From Carex sylvatica (lineage: Eukaryota; Streptophyta; Magnoliopsida; Poales; Cyperaceae), in the NCBI GenBank assembly GCA_964058845.1, contig CAXKVR010000049.1, positions 50,668-114,667 of the forward strand: a DNA stretch of 64,000 nucleotides, read 5' to 3'. Positions within the stretch are counted from its first letter, which is position 1; every line of letters begins with the position of its first letter. A program made the position numbers and the translations under genes. Below the pieces are notes generated by a model. The model worked only from the letters and a program-made list of their open reading frames with translations. It did no database searches and was not told the origin of the DNA. Of the stretch, positions 46,887 to 58,044 are shown one piece after another.

Positions 46887-49265
46887 CTTATCCAAAATCC
46901 TTACTCTTAGATTAAAAAATTTAGGCTCATTAGCTTAGTTAATTGTAGTTTTAAGGTCTTATCCAAAGTCCTTATTCTTAGATTAGAAAAAAATAATGAA
47001 TAGGTTATTAGATACTAGTCAAGCTACATTCCTTAAAAATAGGTATATTTTTTATAACATGATTATTAGTCAAGAAATTTTACACTTTTGTCATAGCCTT
47101 AAACAGCTAGGAGTAGTTGTAAAAGTAGATTTTGAAAAAGCTAATGATACAATACATTGGAACTACTTAATTGAAATATTACATAGTAGAAACTTTGGGG
47201 ATAGATGGATACAATGGATTACTCAATTGTTGTATAGCTCACAGTATTGTCTTACTATCAATGGGGAAATGACTGATTACTTTTATTGTAAACGAGGGGT
47301 TCAACAAGGTGATCCATTGTCCCCTTTAATTATACATCTTAGTTGCAGATACACTTAGTAAAATCTTTACAAAAGGTAGGCAAGCCAATATTATTAAAGA
47401 TTTAGGACCAAATTGTGTAGATAATCAAGTAATTACTAATTGCCACTATGCAGATGACACAATTCTCATTTTAGAGGCACATGAAGAGAATGTGGAGGCT
47501 GCATGTTGGGCTATGTTAACTTTTGAGTTTATATCTAGGATTAGAATAAATTATGACAAAACTGAATTGTATCCCTTACATGTAGAGAACTCATTACCAC
47601 TTCAACAAATCTTTAGATGTCAACAAGGGAATTCCCTATTAAGTATTTATGACTGTCTTTACATTATAAGAAATTACAAGTAGCTGATTGGAACTTCCTA
47701 GTAGCTAAAGTAAAAAGCAAATTACAACATTGGAAAAGGATTTTGCTCTCTATAGGAGGCAGATTAACCTTACTTAATTTTGTCCTTATGGCTGTTCCTT
47801 TATATGCACTGTCAGTACATAAGATTCCTCTTACAGTAATTAAACAAATAGACAAGATTAGGAGAAGATTCTTGTGGTAGGAGAATTCTAGAAAAAATAA
47901 GTACATCCTCATAGACTGGTATACCTCCAACTTAGCTAAGTAACTTGGTGGATTAGAAATTTTAAATTTAAAACAAATGAACATCTCTTTTACTCAAATG
48001 GTGGTGGAAACTCAAAAATTCTGAATATCAAGGGAACTAGAAAACTTTAATTCTCCACAAATATGTTACACATATCCCCCCTCTCAAATCTGATTTCTAG
48101 AATTCATTGATGAAAATTAACCATATAGGAGAATTAGTGGTCTCTTATACATCAGGAGTCAATTCACAAATTCATTTATGGATTGTCCAATGGTACCAAA
48201 ACTATTCATTGGCTACCCGATATTACACTCTATTCACTCAATGTACTAATCCCAACATCTTTTTAGTGAATGTAATCAACTCTCAGGAGCAAGCTGTAAA
48301 GTTTAGAATTACACTAATGGGGGTAGATTTTCAGGAATGGACTGAATTAATACATCTGATCAGCTCTACATTGTTCACACTTTCACACGATAAAATTGAG
48401 TGGAAATGGAAAGCTTTAGGGAGTTTCTCAACTTATTCAATTTATATAATCCTCAACTTTGGTGGGTTGCAACCAAAGGACTCAATGCTCTGGTGGAACT
48501 TACCAATATCCCCAAAAATTAGGATTTTTATGTGGCTTGTCACTCATAATGCAATCTTGACAAAAGACAATCTCGCTATTAAAGGCTGGGTTGGGGATCC
48601 CAAATGCCAATTCTATTTAGAAAATGACTCCATTGACCATCTGTTTATACATTGTACACTAGCCCAGCAGGTCTGGTTTTGGTTAGAAAAAAGTCAAATG
48701 GTGATGCAAACATGGACAACTTGGGACAATGTTATTAGCTTTGCCTTTACTCTTTATGTTACTGAAATGAAGTTTGTTTTAATGCATGTGATTTTAAACC
48801 TGCTATAAATATAATCCTACTAATTAAATCTGTGTTGTTATTGGGCAGGGAATATGACTAAGAAGATCAAAGATGTTGTTGGTGCATGGCTTACCGTTAT
48901 CAAAAATGCAATTCCACTAAACCAGTATATGCCCCATGAGATAGTGCCATTCCAAGCAGTTGTAGATGCTCCAACTCAAACAGGAGCTGATTCTGAGACC
49001 CACGGATGAAGATGAAGTCCTTTCAATAATTTTGCCAAATAGTTTTAGTTAACCTCAGCTCGATACTATGTGGCTTAGTATTATCAAACTTAACTTTTTT
49101 TTGGTGTCTTGCTAATAGTAAACTGTGGTTGATGTATGCTCTTCTTCTAAGTTTTTTGTTTGTAATGTTCTGAAGACTCCAGCCTTCCGGATGCAACTAT
49201 ATGGATATCCTGTATTTAACAAATTTTAGTAATGAAATGGGCATTTTTGCCTTTTTAAAAAAATT
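46887..49265 (+). mobile_element. 5'-truncated LINE with 14-bp TSD and poly(A) end
   Basis: The 14-bp direct repeat TAATGTGTCATATC (46873-46886 and 49266-49279) bounds the element. It ends in an A-rich tail after a typical plant L1-like 3' region (GGATATCCTGTATTTAAC, GGGCATTTTTGCC). It contains a broken reverse transcriptase and a zf-RVT region. The first 100 bp include a diverged direct repeat of about 35 bp (about 46884 and 46962). It entered after the surrounding AT-rich DNA was in place. Confidence 0.85.
46996..48830 (+). pseudogene. Broken non-LTR reverse transcriptase (LINE ORF2 remnant)
   Basis: 46996-47330 reads as the RT palm/finger region (SQATFLKNRYI, VKVDFEKAND, INGEMTDYFYCKRGVQQGD). 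A frameshift after DPLSPL near 47,325 moves the frame. The catalytic box HYADDTILI follows at about 47,440-47,470. More stops follow. 48107-48808 encodes the C-terminal zf-RVT region (WWNLPISPKIRIFMWL, then C/H residues of DHLFIHC). The endonuclease and N-terminal parts are absent, consistent with 5' truncation. It cannot make an active protein. Similarity is to plant L1-like elements, from recognised motifs. Confidence 0.85.
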
Positions 49266-49279
49266 TAATGTGTCATATC

Positions 49280-50099
49280 GGACATGGATCTTTGATGTGT
49301 AGAATTTATTGTGTAGTTTTCATACTATTGATGGTTAAAATAAAAAAATATTAAAGAGTAGATAGTCCAAAAGAGTAGCTTGGTCCTCAAAATACAATGA
49401 TTTTTAGATTTATCCTTGGATCCTTGCTATATATCATATTAGACAAGTGTGGCAGAGACTATTTAGAGGAGCTTTGTTATTCTATATAGAAGGAGAAATC
49501 AATTAGATCAAAGTCTATTTCTTTTATTGAGGAAAAAAAAAATATAAGTCATTCTTTTCTTTTTATAAATTAAGAAGCACAATTTGATTCTAAATCACTT
49601 TAATTTTTTTAACAATACCTAGAGTTTTTCTAAAAACAAAAGAGAGAGAAGTGAGAGAAAAGCATTGTAGAGACTAGTGCTAATCAATTTAGACGCGAAG
49701 AAGACGATTTTTGCACAAAATATTTAAGGTGTAAGTGTTCACGAGTTGTAAAATAGTAAAATGAATTCAATACATTATAGTGTATCTGTCTAATAAAAAT
49801 ATCGAAGATTTTGTTATACAAAGTATTGTGGAAGTTTTGAGACAGACGGAGTTAGATTTTCAAAATATAAAAATTAAATTATATAAAATTTTAATTTTAC
49901 ACTAATTATAATATTTTAATCTAATTCATATATAGAATAATGTATAATATTTTTTATTTGCAAATAAGGATCAATTAACTCTTATTCTTTTTAGTTTGAG
50001 ACATGTGAATGTAAATTGTGTTGTTAAATCAATCAAATATATAATTAACCATATGTAAGGCTATGATACTATGTATACTGTATGCATTGGTCTGTACTA
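49280..50099. other. Intergenic DNA, no gene seen
   Basis: AT-rich; nothing supported. Confidence 0.4.
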
Positions 50100-50419
50100 C
50101 AGATTAATATTTTTATTTTGAAAATTTAAATAGTCGATATGTACCATTTAACATGATTTTGTTGGCTTTTGGAGCTCTTGACTTGTTCGTTTGACTAGAT
50201 TTGCAAAACATACATAATTACATTTAACAATTTACTTGAGTTGAGATGTGTGCAGGTTCATAAGATTTAGAAATACAACCAGACTGTTGATGCTATTTCT
50301 TTTATCCTTTAGATAACTAACTGCATTACTGCTCAAATGATGGCTATGACTTTAAAATCAACATCTACTCTTCACAAGCTTTCTGAAAAGTGGTCATATG
50401 TCTAAATCGCATACTCGAG

Positions 50420-51323
50420 TACCAAAATACGCCTGTTTGAAAAATGCTGAAGTTTCAGAACAGCTGATGACTATTATAACATAATAAATGCCAAACACGC
50501 CGCAAAAAATTGATTTAAGCGGCTCCAAAAGCCTGTTGAAATAGAGCCGGACCGTTGCTAGGACCGTTACAATGGTCATGGACCGTTATGGTCCGTCAGC
50601 CTGCGCACTTTTCATATTTTGACCACCGTTTAGTCATACAAACTCCAATTTGAGTGAATCAAAACTTAAAATTCTCAGGAGACCGAGATCTACAACTTAT
50701 ATGTATTAAATTTTTCAAAATATGAACGTATGAGCTATAGTCCTTGGAAGACAGACGTCCGATTTGGAAACAAGAATAAACATAGATTTGCTTCTCTCCC
50801 TTTATATAGAAGCCAATGCTAGATTTCTTGGTGGTGCTCCAGCCGTCAAACATCTTTATATAGAAACTTTAATACTCATTCAACAATCAAAAATATACTC
50901 CATACTCAATCAATTGTAAGAACTCGAGTGATTTGTGAGAGATCTTTTATTCATACAAACCCTAGAGCCTTTAGTGCTCTTGAGCCATTTTCGTGCTCAA
51001 ACAGTGTGACTTCTCAAGCTTTGTAAGGGCTCACCGGTTTCACCTTGTATTTCTTTCTCATTGGGTAAAGAAAGGCGCATCATCAAGAAGATTGCGAAGC
51101 CCCAGAGACGTAGACGTTAGTACCGAACTCCGTAAATATCTCTCGTGTCAAGTGTCTCTAAACTCTACTCTTTCATTTATTTATTTTATATTTTAGTTTA
51201 GATTTAAGTTATTCGAGTTTTCACCGAAAATAACTTATAAACACGCTAGATAATTTAATTTAGATTAAAAGTTTTGAAAACACCTATTCATTTCCCTTTA
51301 GATGTCTTTAGGACCAACATATT
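50420..51323 (+). mobile_element. Probable solo LTR of a retrotransposon
   Basis: The segment has the layout of a plant LTR. TTTATATAGAAGCC and TTTATATAGAAAC are possible TATA regions near 50,800-50,860. A transcribed part contains CCCTAGAGCC and GCGAAGCCCCAGAGACGTAG, followed by GTACCGAACTCCGTAAATA. It finishes AGATGTCTTTAGGACCAACA, like LTR ends that normally precede a tRNA-Met primer site. No primer site, gag or pol follows, so it would be a solo or truncated LTR. The 5' boundary and target duplication were not found. Confidence 0.4.
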
Positions 51324-51904
51324 TTTATATAAAAATAATGTACATTCAAAGTAAATTTTACCTTTTTGTAGTTTTTTTACTATTTGTTAGATTGGTAGAA
51401 AGTAATTATATTTTAATTGTCTAGAATCTTTAGTTCAACTGATTTTCTACTATCTAAAATTATGGTAAAAATGCTCTAAAACTATGGCTATTCAAAGATC
51501 GAGAGCTCCAGCTCCTCTTAGGAATTTCCTTATCTCTGTGAAGATTTCAAAAGATAAAAACAAAAATATAGTTTAAAAAAAATAAAAAAATAAAAAATTT
51601 GATCTAGAAGTACATTTTCATATGAATGTCATGTTGAATAGTTTAAATCAATTATTTGAAATCTAAAAATAAAAATATTAATTTATAATACGAGCCAATA
51701 TAAATTATGCATAGTGCCATGATCTCATTCATCACCGATTCTATGTTATTATATCCTTCAGCTCATTTGAACTAAAAAAAACTATCATAAAAAGCAAATA
51801 TATGATCCAATAGTCGAAATTCAGAAAACTTTTCGTTCCATCAGATGCCTACTATGATAGACAGAATATAAACCATTCGTTACGGATAGCATTACAAATT
51901 ATTG
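51324..51904. other. Intergenic DNA, no gene seen
   Basis: AT-rich; no gene. A phrase around 51,590-51,720 (TTCATATGAATGTC, TGCATAGTGCCATGATCTCA) recurs near 15,400-15,520, suggesting an old repeat. Confidence 0.3.
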
Positions 51905-51913
51905 AATTAATGA

Positions 51914-52619
51914 TAGGGGTGTCAATGGGTACAGTATGAGTTGGATGGAGGTATTTTCATATTCATATTCAATAAAATTAGTCTTACTCATACTCTATTT
52001 TTATTCATTAAGAATTAATCTTATCCTACCATACTCTTACCCGTTAATATCATCGGATAACAAAACAGTAGCGGGTGAATAACAGATAATACTAATATAA
52101 TAATTAGTTTTATTATATTTTACAAATAAAATATCAAAAACTTATTATGTTTTACAAATTATATTTACTCATTACATAAGATAACCATTTAAATTATTTT
52201 TTCACTCATTATAATTTTTTATTGCAAAATTTGAAAATAAAATTGAGTCACAACCACTGTAAAGTTTGAAGTGGTAATATGACTATGTGAGTCAGATTCT
52301 TACAACATTTAATGAAGAGGGGGAGAAAAAATATATCAAAGATACAAATTTGGTGCTTTAGAATAGAAAGATGCAGTTTAATGCATAAAATGGAAGAGTA
52401 AATCTAGATGCACTGAAAATTTAATTGTATATATATATTTCAGATTTTATAATTAAGTAACGGATACTAAGTAGTCATTCCATATCCTCACTTATTTAGT
52501 TCACAAATTTTTTTTTTTTACTCATACTCAATAAGCTAACGAAAAAAATATTTATCTATATTCACCTTATTGAACACATACGGATTGGATAAATAGCTAA
52601 AAAGTATCATGACACCCCT
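51914..52619. mobile_element. GGGGTGTCAATGGGTA element, 9-bp TSD
   Basis: The perfect 9-bp repeat AATTAATGA (51905-51913 and 52620-52628) bounds it. The ends TAGGGGTGTCAATGGG and ATCATGACACCCCT are inverted. The arms have short repeats such as CATATTCATATTC and TACTCATACTC. Non-coding. It is a Mutator-like element by TSD, with the same build as the other GGGGTG elements. Confidence 0.75.
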
Positions 52620-52628
52620 AATTAATGA

Positions 52629-53828
52629 CATGTATTAAAATAATTACAAAAGGGACCAACGATGTAAACATGCGCCGCAGCACCCAGAAATGACATTTGC
52701 CAAACACCGTAGAAAAAAGTATTAAAATAAATAAAGTGCTATTTTAAGGAATATTTATAGATTGTGGAAAAATGCCGACCGACCCACCAACCCTTGCTCT
52801 TTGTTTGTCTTTCTCATCACATTCATTGTGCAGAAAACCTTTTTTTAAAAATATATTTAATTATGTATGTTTTTTATTGTCAGAAATTTTGGCAATTGAC
52901 AATTGGCATACATAGCGGCGCCTCAGTGTCAACAGTGCATGGCATGGCCATCTTTGGGTTCATTTTTTTTAATGCTTGCCAGAGGCAAGAAAATAATATT
53001 TTTTGTGTTTTTTTAAGAAAAAAAAATTACCACGCTTTACTTTTAAGATGCAAAACATGTATTTATGCAAACTTTTTAATTAGAGATGGAAATATTAGAT
53101 GCCTCTATAGTTTGAAGTTTGAACCATCTAATAAAGATGCCTTTAATGGGCTGAAGTTAATTTATGTAGGCGTCGGTACTGATACCACTTCGATCAAGTA
53201 ATGATCTTGTAAAAAAAAAATTAGTATCAATATATTTCTTAGTGGAAAATTTCCACTAACCCTAAAAAAAATGAGCTGAATTTATTTTTTTGTATCTAAT
53301 AAAGTTTAAACTATGAGGTGAAACTACAGAGATGCAAAACATTGAATTTTGTTTAGATAACTCAATACTCTACAGGGCTGAAATAATGCTGTTATTATCC
53401 CCTCTCCTTTCTTCAATGATGAGAGTATTATAATTTTATATTAGTGTATTATAATATTGTCAATTTAATTATGGAATGTTTTGGTCACCTTTTTTTGGTT
53501 TTTTTGCAAAATACGATTTTATAAAGGAGTCAAAATAATTGATATTCACTTTGTTGTGTTCATAATTCTATTAAGTTTGATTGCCTAATTACATGGGTTG
53601 AACGGTTTTAAATTAACTTATTATTAATTTAATTATTAATACTAAGGGAACATTTTTTTATCTAACACAATCCTTTATATTTTGTCTTTCAATAGCTTCT
53701 ACAGGGTTAATGCTAAATAAGCGTTTGCAACCTTTGTTATTGGATTATTAATAATAATTTATTCATAGAATAATTAAATAATTCGGGGAATATTAAATTT
53801 GAGGATATATACTGGGGACAGCTTAAGA
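52629..53828. other. Intergenic DNA, no convincing gene
   Basis: A 145-codon frame at 52764-53201 begins at GTG, is rich in Cys/Phe/Ile and matches no family I know, so I do not call it a gene. Nothing else is supported. Confidence 0.4.
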
Positions 53829-53837
53829 GGTTATGAT

Positions 53838-54334
53838 CAGTTTTTTTCTCTTAGAAATAAAATATTTAATTTGTTAAAATAAGATGGATTATTTTTTTTC
53901 TCATAAATGAATGAGACCGAACTAATGATTCAGTCCAAGTGAAAACAAAGACTAATAAAACTAAACCAATAATTTAGTCTCGCTGATTTTCACAATTTAC
54001 AATACTAACAACCATACAATGTGAGAAATCAATGAGACCCAAAACTCTCCCCAGTAGAGGTCCAGGTAGAAGAGGGCCCACAAATTTCACAGTCACTACT
54101 GAAATCAAATCAAGAGATTAAGTACTATTATCTTTTGAATTTTCTAAATCAAAGACATTACAATTAAAAAAAAATTACTGAGATCGAACTATTAATTTAG
54201 CTCGAGTAAATATTTCAGTGGAAATAAATTATTGACTCAATTCCATCTATGAGATCGAAATGATTCGGTTCTGTAACATCGAAAATAAAAGTAATCCATC
54301 TTGTTTCCACAATTTTATTTTTTATTTTTTAATG
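53838..54334. mobile_element. Foldback element with palindromic units (element B), 9-bp TSD
   Basis: The perfect repeat GGTTATGAT (53829-53837 and 54335-54343) flanks it. The arms pair, for example AAGATGGATTATT at left and AGTAATCCATCTT at right. Four 19-21 bp near-palindromes lie at 53915-53935 (GACCGAACTAATGATTCAGTC), about 53959-53979, about 54182-54202 and about 54253-54271. Two sit in each arm. They are diverged from each other. Non-coding. Confidence 0.75.
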
Positions 54335-54343
54335 GGTTATGAT

Positions 54344-55085
54344 TACTGAACTACTTTAATTATACATAATGATATTGTCAGGACCTCATATGACATGATC
54401 CAGCTCATATGGTGAGAAAAGGCTCATAAAAGAGATATCTGGTATATGAGGTTAATAATTAAAATTAACTTCTGTACTTGTTGCTATTACCTTGTATTAT
54501 TAGCATTAGAAGATCTCAGTCATCACCCAACCTTTTTGATTAATTGAATGTCATGCATCTAGGAAACATGCATTTGTGAATGATTAATTTAATATGAACT
54601 AGTAACATGCCACGTGTCACCATGATACTAATTTAAAAAGTTAGTGATTATACTTTGTTATACCACATGGGGAAAGCTTGAGGCTTTAAGCATTTCGGAA
54701 AGCTAAAAATTAAACATATGTTAATAAAAAATTGGATTTAAAACTCCACACCTACTGTGTACTTTTTAAGTTAGGTTCTTGATTTTAGGGTTAATTTTCT
54801 CTTTCTCCTTCAAAACTCAATTTTCTATTTACCCTTACACTCTTTATTATATTTAATATATCTCTCAACTTTTTCATCTATTTTCTATTTATTTATAAAT
54901 GTTATTATCTACAATTAAGTACTATCTGAATCTATTTTTTTCCCATTTTATCCTTTCCCTTTCTCGTCTCTTTTATTATAGCTGAGTTTCGAATTAGTTA
55001 AATCTATACAGAAATTTCTATAGTAGTTGTGACTTTGAAAAGAAGAGGAAGTAATAATTAGAATTTTGTGAGGAGCAAATGGTAG
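54344..55085. other. Intergenic DNA upstream of the GAUT fragment
   Basis: AT-rich, with no exon recognised. Earlier GAUT exons would be expected here and are not seen. Confidence 0.35.
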
Positions 55086-55091
55086 TTATTA

Positions 55092-56680
55092 GTGAATCAC
55101 ACGGATGATAGGGGGAAGCGTTTCAGATTCAGTGAAGAGTTTGATAGGGCATGCCAGATCGAATTTGACAACTACTGTCACCGTCTATGGGCGATTGAAC
55201 GAAGAAAATTCATCAAGGACGCAATTGTAAAAAGGCTGAAAGACCAACTCTTTGTGGCTAGATCTTATTACTCGACCACTGCTATAACTTCAAAGGAAGG
55301 ATGCACTTGCTCGGGATCGAAGCAGTGCATTCATGACAATGAAAAGCTTCTCGGTGAGTCTATTGTAGATGGCAACCTGCCTTCTTCCGTGAATTTTTTT
55401 CACAAACCATAATTAATAAATAAAAAATTAGGAAACCAATATGATTGCTTCTTCTTCTTTTTTAAACCATAAGGACCGGACGGTCCGTCCGGTCTCCAAT
55501 TTTTTTTTCTCCAGACCGGACGGACCGTTCAGTCTCCACTTTTTTTTTTTTCGTTTTTTCCATTTTTTTTGTTTTTCACGAAAGCTGCTGCAGAAGATCC
55601 GTCGAAATTATTTTTTTTCTAGACCGAACGGACCATCCGGTCTCAAGTTTTTTTTTTTTAAAAATTAATTGTTTTTTCCATCTGTGGCCACAGAAGATCC
55701 CTTCCTGCATTTTTTTTCGCTCGGTCTCCCTGTTTATTTAATTTTTTTAACCCGACTCCTCTTCTCTCTTTTCTGCGTCGCACTTCTCTATTTTTTTTCT
55801 TCCTTCATTCTTCATCTTATTTTCTTCCTCATTCAATTTTTTTTTTTTGACTGAAGAAATAATTTCAACGTAAAGATAAAGTAATTTTTTAAATTTTTTT
55901 AAAGAAATAATTATTAGTAGTTTGACTGAACAAGTGTTATTATTGGCCCGACAATTTTAATTGGAGATCGAATTAGGGATTCGGTCTCCATGTTTTTTTT
56001 TAATATAAATGTCCATCTTCCTCCTTCCTCCAACAGACGATTGATTTCTTCTTCTCAAAAATAAAAGAATTAATACATATCTAACAAAACTTATAGATCT
56101 GAAACTCTTCTTATTCTCCTTTTAAAATTATACAAACCTATGTAATTATAATAGAAATTACATAAGCTTTGAGAGTTCAAAAAAAAAATTGAATGAGTAG
56201 GAAAGTAAGAGGAAGAATGAAAGAAGAAAAAAATGGAGAATTGCGACGCAGAAAAGGGAGAAGAGGAGTTAGATTAAAAAAATTAAATAAACAGGGAGAC
56301 TGAGAGAGAAAAAGTAGGAAGTGATCTTCTGTGGCCGCTGATGGAAAAAAAATAAAAAAAACTTGAGACCGGATGGTCCGTCCGGTCTGAGGAAAAAAAA
56401 ATTTCGACGGATCTTCTACGGCAGCTTTCGTAAAAAACAAAAAAAATGGAAAAAAAAAAAAAGTGGAGACCGAACGGTCCGTCCGGTTTGGAGAAAAAAA
56501 AAATTGGAGACCGGACGGACTGTCCGGTCCTTATGGTTTTAAAAAAAAAAAAAAAGCAATCATATTGGTTTCCTAATTTTTTATTTATTAATTATGGCTT
56601 GTGAAAAAAATTCTTCTTCCATAGCAAGGAAGATGGTTCGATGGAACAGGCAATTGCTCAAGCAAGAGCATTGAATCTAT
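55092..56680 (+). pseudogene. GAUT: GAUT-like (GT8 galacturonosyltransferase) fragment, split by a transposon
   Basis: 55092-55390 encodes a stretch like the region ahead of the catalytic domain in plant galacturonosyltransferases: HTDDRGKRF, ACQIEF, KDAIVKRLKDQLFVARSYY, then GNLPSS. A 1.2-kb foldback element (55391-56613) interrupts it. After the element, 56614-56680 continues the same gene: AGCAAGGAAGATGG and then, one frame over, SMEQAIAQARAL. The element and a one-base frame change therefore both break it. There is no start codon in frame, and the GT8 catalytic domain (with its DxD motif) is not present. GAUT enzymes build pectin in the Golgi; this remnant cannot. Family assignment rests on recognised motifs and is fairly firm; the subfamily is not resolved. 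Confidence 0.75.
55391..56613. mobile_element. 1.2-kb foldback element with six palindromes (element D)
   Basis: Flanks TTCTTCCGT (55382-55390) and TTCTTCCAT (56614-56622) match at 8 of 9. Long arms pair from GAATTTTTTTCACAAACC inward. Each arm has three 21-bp palindromic units: 55474-55494, 55514-55534 and 55622-55642 at left, and 56367-56387, 56468-56488 and 56508-56528 at right. The outermost left unit, GACCGGACGG-T-CCGTCCGGTC, is perfect. T-rich and A-rich spacers give artefactual Phe-rich open frames. Non-coding. It lies inside the GAUT remnant. Confidence 0.85.
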
Positions 56681-57017
56681 AGTACATATTCATCAACAAA
56701 CTCTTCCTGGTAAAAAATGGGTCATTCAATTGCCAATTTGTGAGAAAAAGTTAAAATGTTTTGTCAAATTATTTGGCCATGTTCAAAGTACAGAAAGTAT
56801 AACAATTTTGTTTTAAGGGAGTAACAATTAAATGGGTAGTTTAGACTATGAAGAATTAATACTGGTACGCACAAGTATTTTGTATTTCTAATTTGTTCAA
56901 TGGCGGGCTTCAAAACAATGAAATAAAAGGGTCGATATATGGGTGAAGAAAAAGATAACACAAGAGGGTATAATTGAAAATATAAAAATTAAAATATGTG
57001 AATTAACTTATAAGGGT
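56681..57017. other. Spacer, no gene seen
   Basis: Downstream of the GAUT fragment; no further GAUT exon recognised. Confidence 0.35.
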
Positions 57018-57026
57018 AAATAAGAA

Positions 57027-57448
57027 GAGGAGAGTTCAAATGCATCCAAAATTTTGTGCACCCAAATGTATTCTATCTTTCAAAAAAAATTCTCCGTTTT
57101 CAAAGTCCAAATAGTCAATCTGAACCATTAGATGCGATCTATATATTAAGATGTGCTTGGAGACCAAATTTTATATTTTTTTTAAATTTTTTTACTATTT
57201 ATTAAGCCACTTTGAAAATCATTGATTTTACATTTTCTGGACCATTGAATCAGCGATTTTCATAGTGGTTTAATAAATAGTAAAAATATTTCAAAAAATA
57301 TAAAATTTGGTCTCCAAGCACATCTTAATATATAGATCGTATCTAACTGTTCGGATTGACTATTCGGACTGTGAAAACGAAGAAAAAAGATTTGAAAGAT
57401 AGAGAGTATTTGGGTGCACAAAAATTTGGGTGCATTTGAACCCTCCTC
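57027..57448. mobile_element. GAGGAG-type MITE, 9-bp TSD
   Basis: The perfect repeat AAATAAGAA (57018-57026 and 57449-57457) flanks it. The ends GAGGAGAGTTCAAATGCATC and GATGCATTTGAACCCTCCTC-like are inverted (the right end reads GTGCATTTGAACCCTCCTC). The arms share TTACTATTTATTAAGCCAC and CTCCAAGCACATCTTAATAT with 44263-44687. Non-coding. Confidence 0.85.
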
Positions 57449-57724
57449 AAATAAGAAAAAATTGAAAGGTAAATAAAATATATTGAAGACTTGAGGGGCA
57501 AATAAGAAAATTAGTAAGAATTGGAGGATAAACAGGAAATTAACCCTTGATTTTATTTTACACCGTTGATGTCCGATGGAGCTATTATACTTTATTCATC
57601 CTCATATTTTTGTTGTTGTAATTTTCGAAACTAATTAATCATTGAAAAAAATCAATCACAAACTAATATTAGAAAAAAAAATATAAAATTAGAAAATAAT
57701 TTGTTTGACTTGTAATTGATTCAT

Positions 57725-58004
57725 GAGGAGGATTCAAATGGCTCATGTTTTTCATGCTTCGTATTTTTTTCGTGCCTCGTATCTTATATCTCAGTTTTTA
57801 AATTTTAAATTGTCGATCTGAACCGCTGAACATGATATTCATATTAAAATAAAAAATTAAAACTTGATCTCGAAACATATTTTAATATAGATATCATGTT
57901 GAGTGATTTGGATCGACAATTTGAACTTTAAAAATAGAGATATTAGAATATGAAATATGATGAGGCATAAAGTGCATGAGGTATTTGAATCCTCCTCTCT
58001 CCTC
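57725..58004. mobile_element. GAGGAG-type MITE, 9-bp TSD (short)
   Basis: The perfect repeat TTGATTCAT (57716-57724 and 58005-58013) flanks it. The ends GAGGAGGATTCAAAT and ATTTGAATCCTCCTC are inverted, with a few extra bases (TCTCCTC) at the right tip. The interior has GTCGATCTGAACCGC and its mirror. Non-coding. Confidence 0.85.
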
Positions 58005-58044
58005 TTGATTCATATAATGTTTTACTGATTGTGTATGTTTTGCG

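Noticed and set aside
50659..50853. Minus-strand frame beginning MFDGWSTTKK
   Set aside because: It looks briefly like a hAT DGW motif but nothing else of a transposase follows; it lies in the LTR-like segment.
52764..53201. 145-codon open frame
   Set aside because: It starts with GTG, has low-complexity hydrophobic and Cys-rich content, and shows no family likeness or plausible splice context.
55441..56440. Phe-rich frames on both strands
   Set aside because: They arise from T-rich and A-rich spacers of the foldback element.
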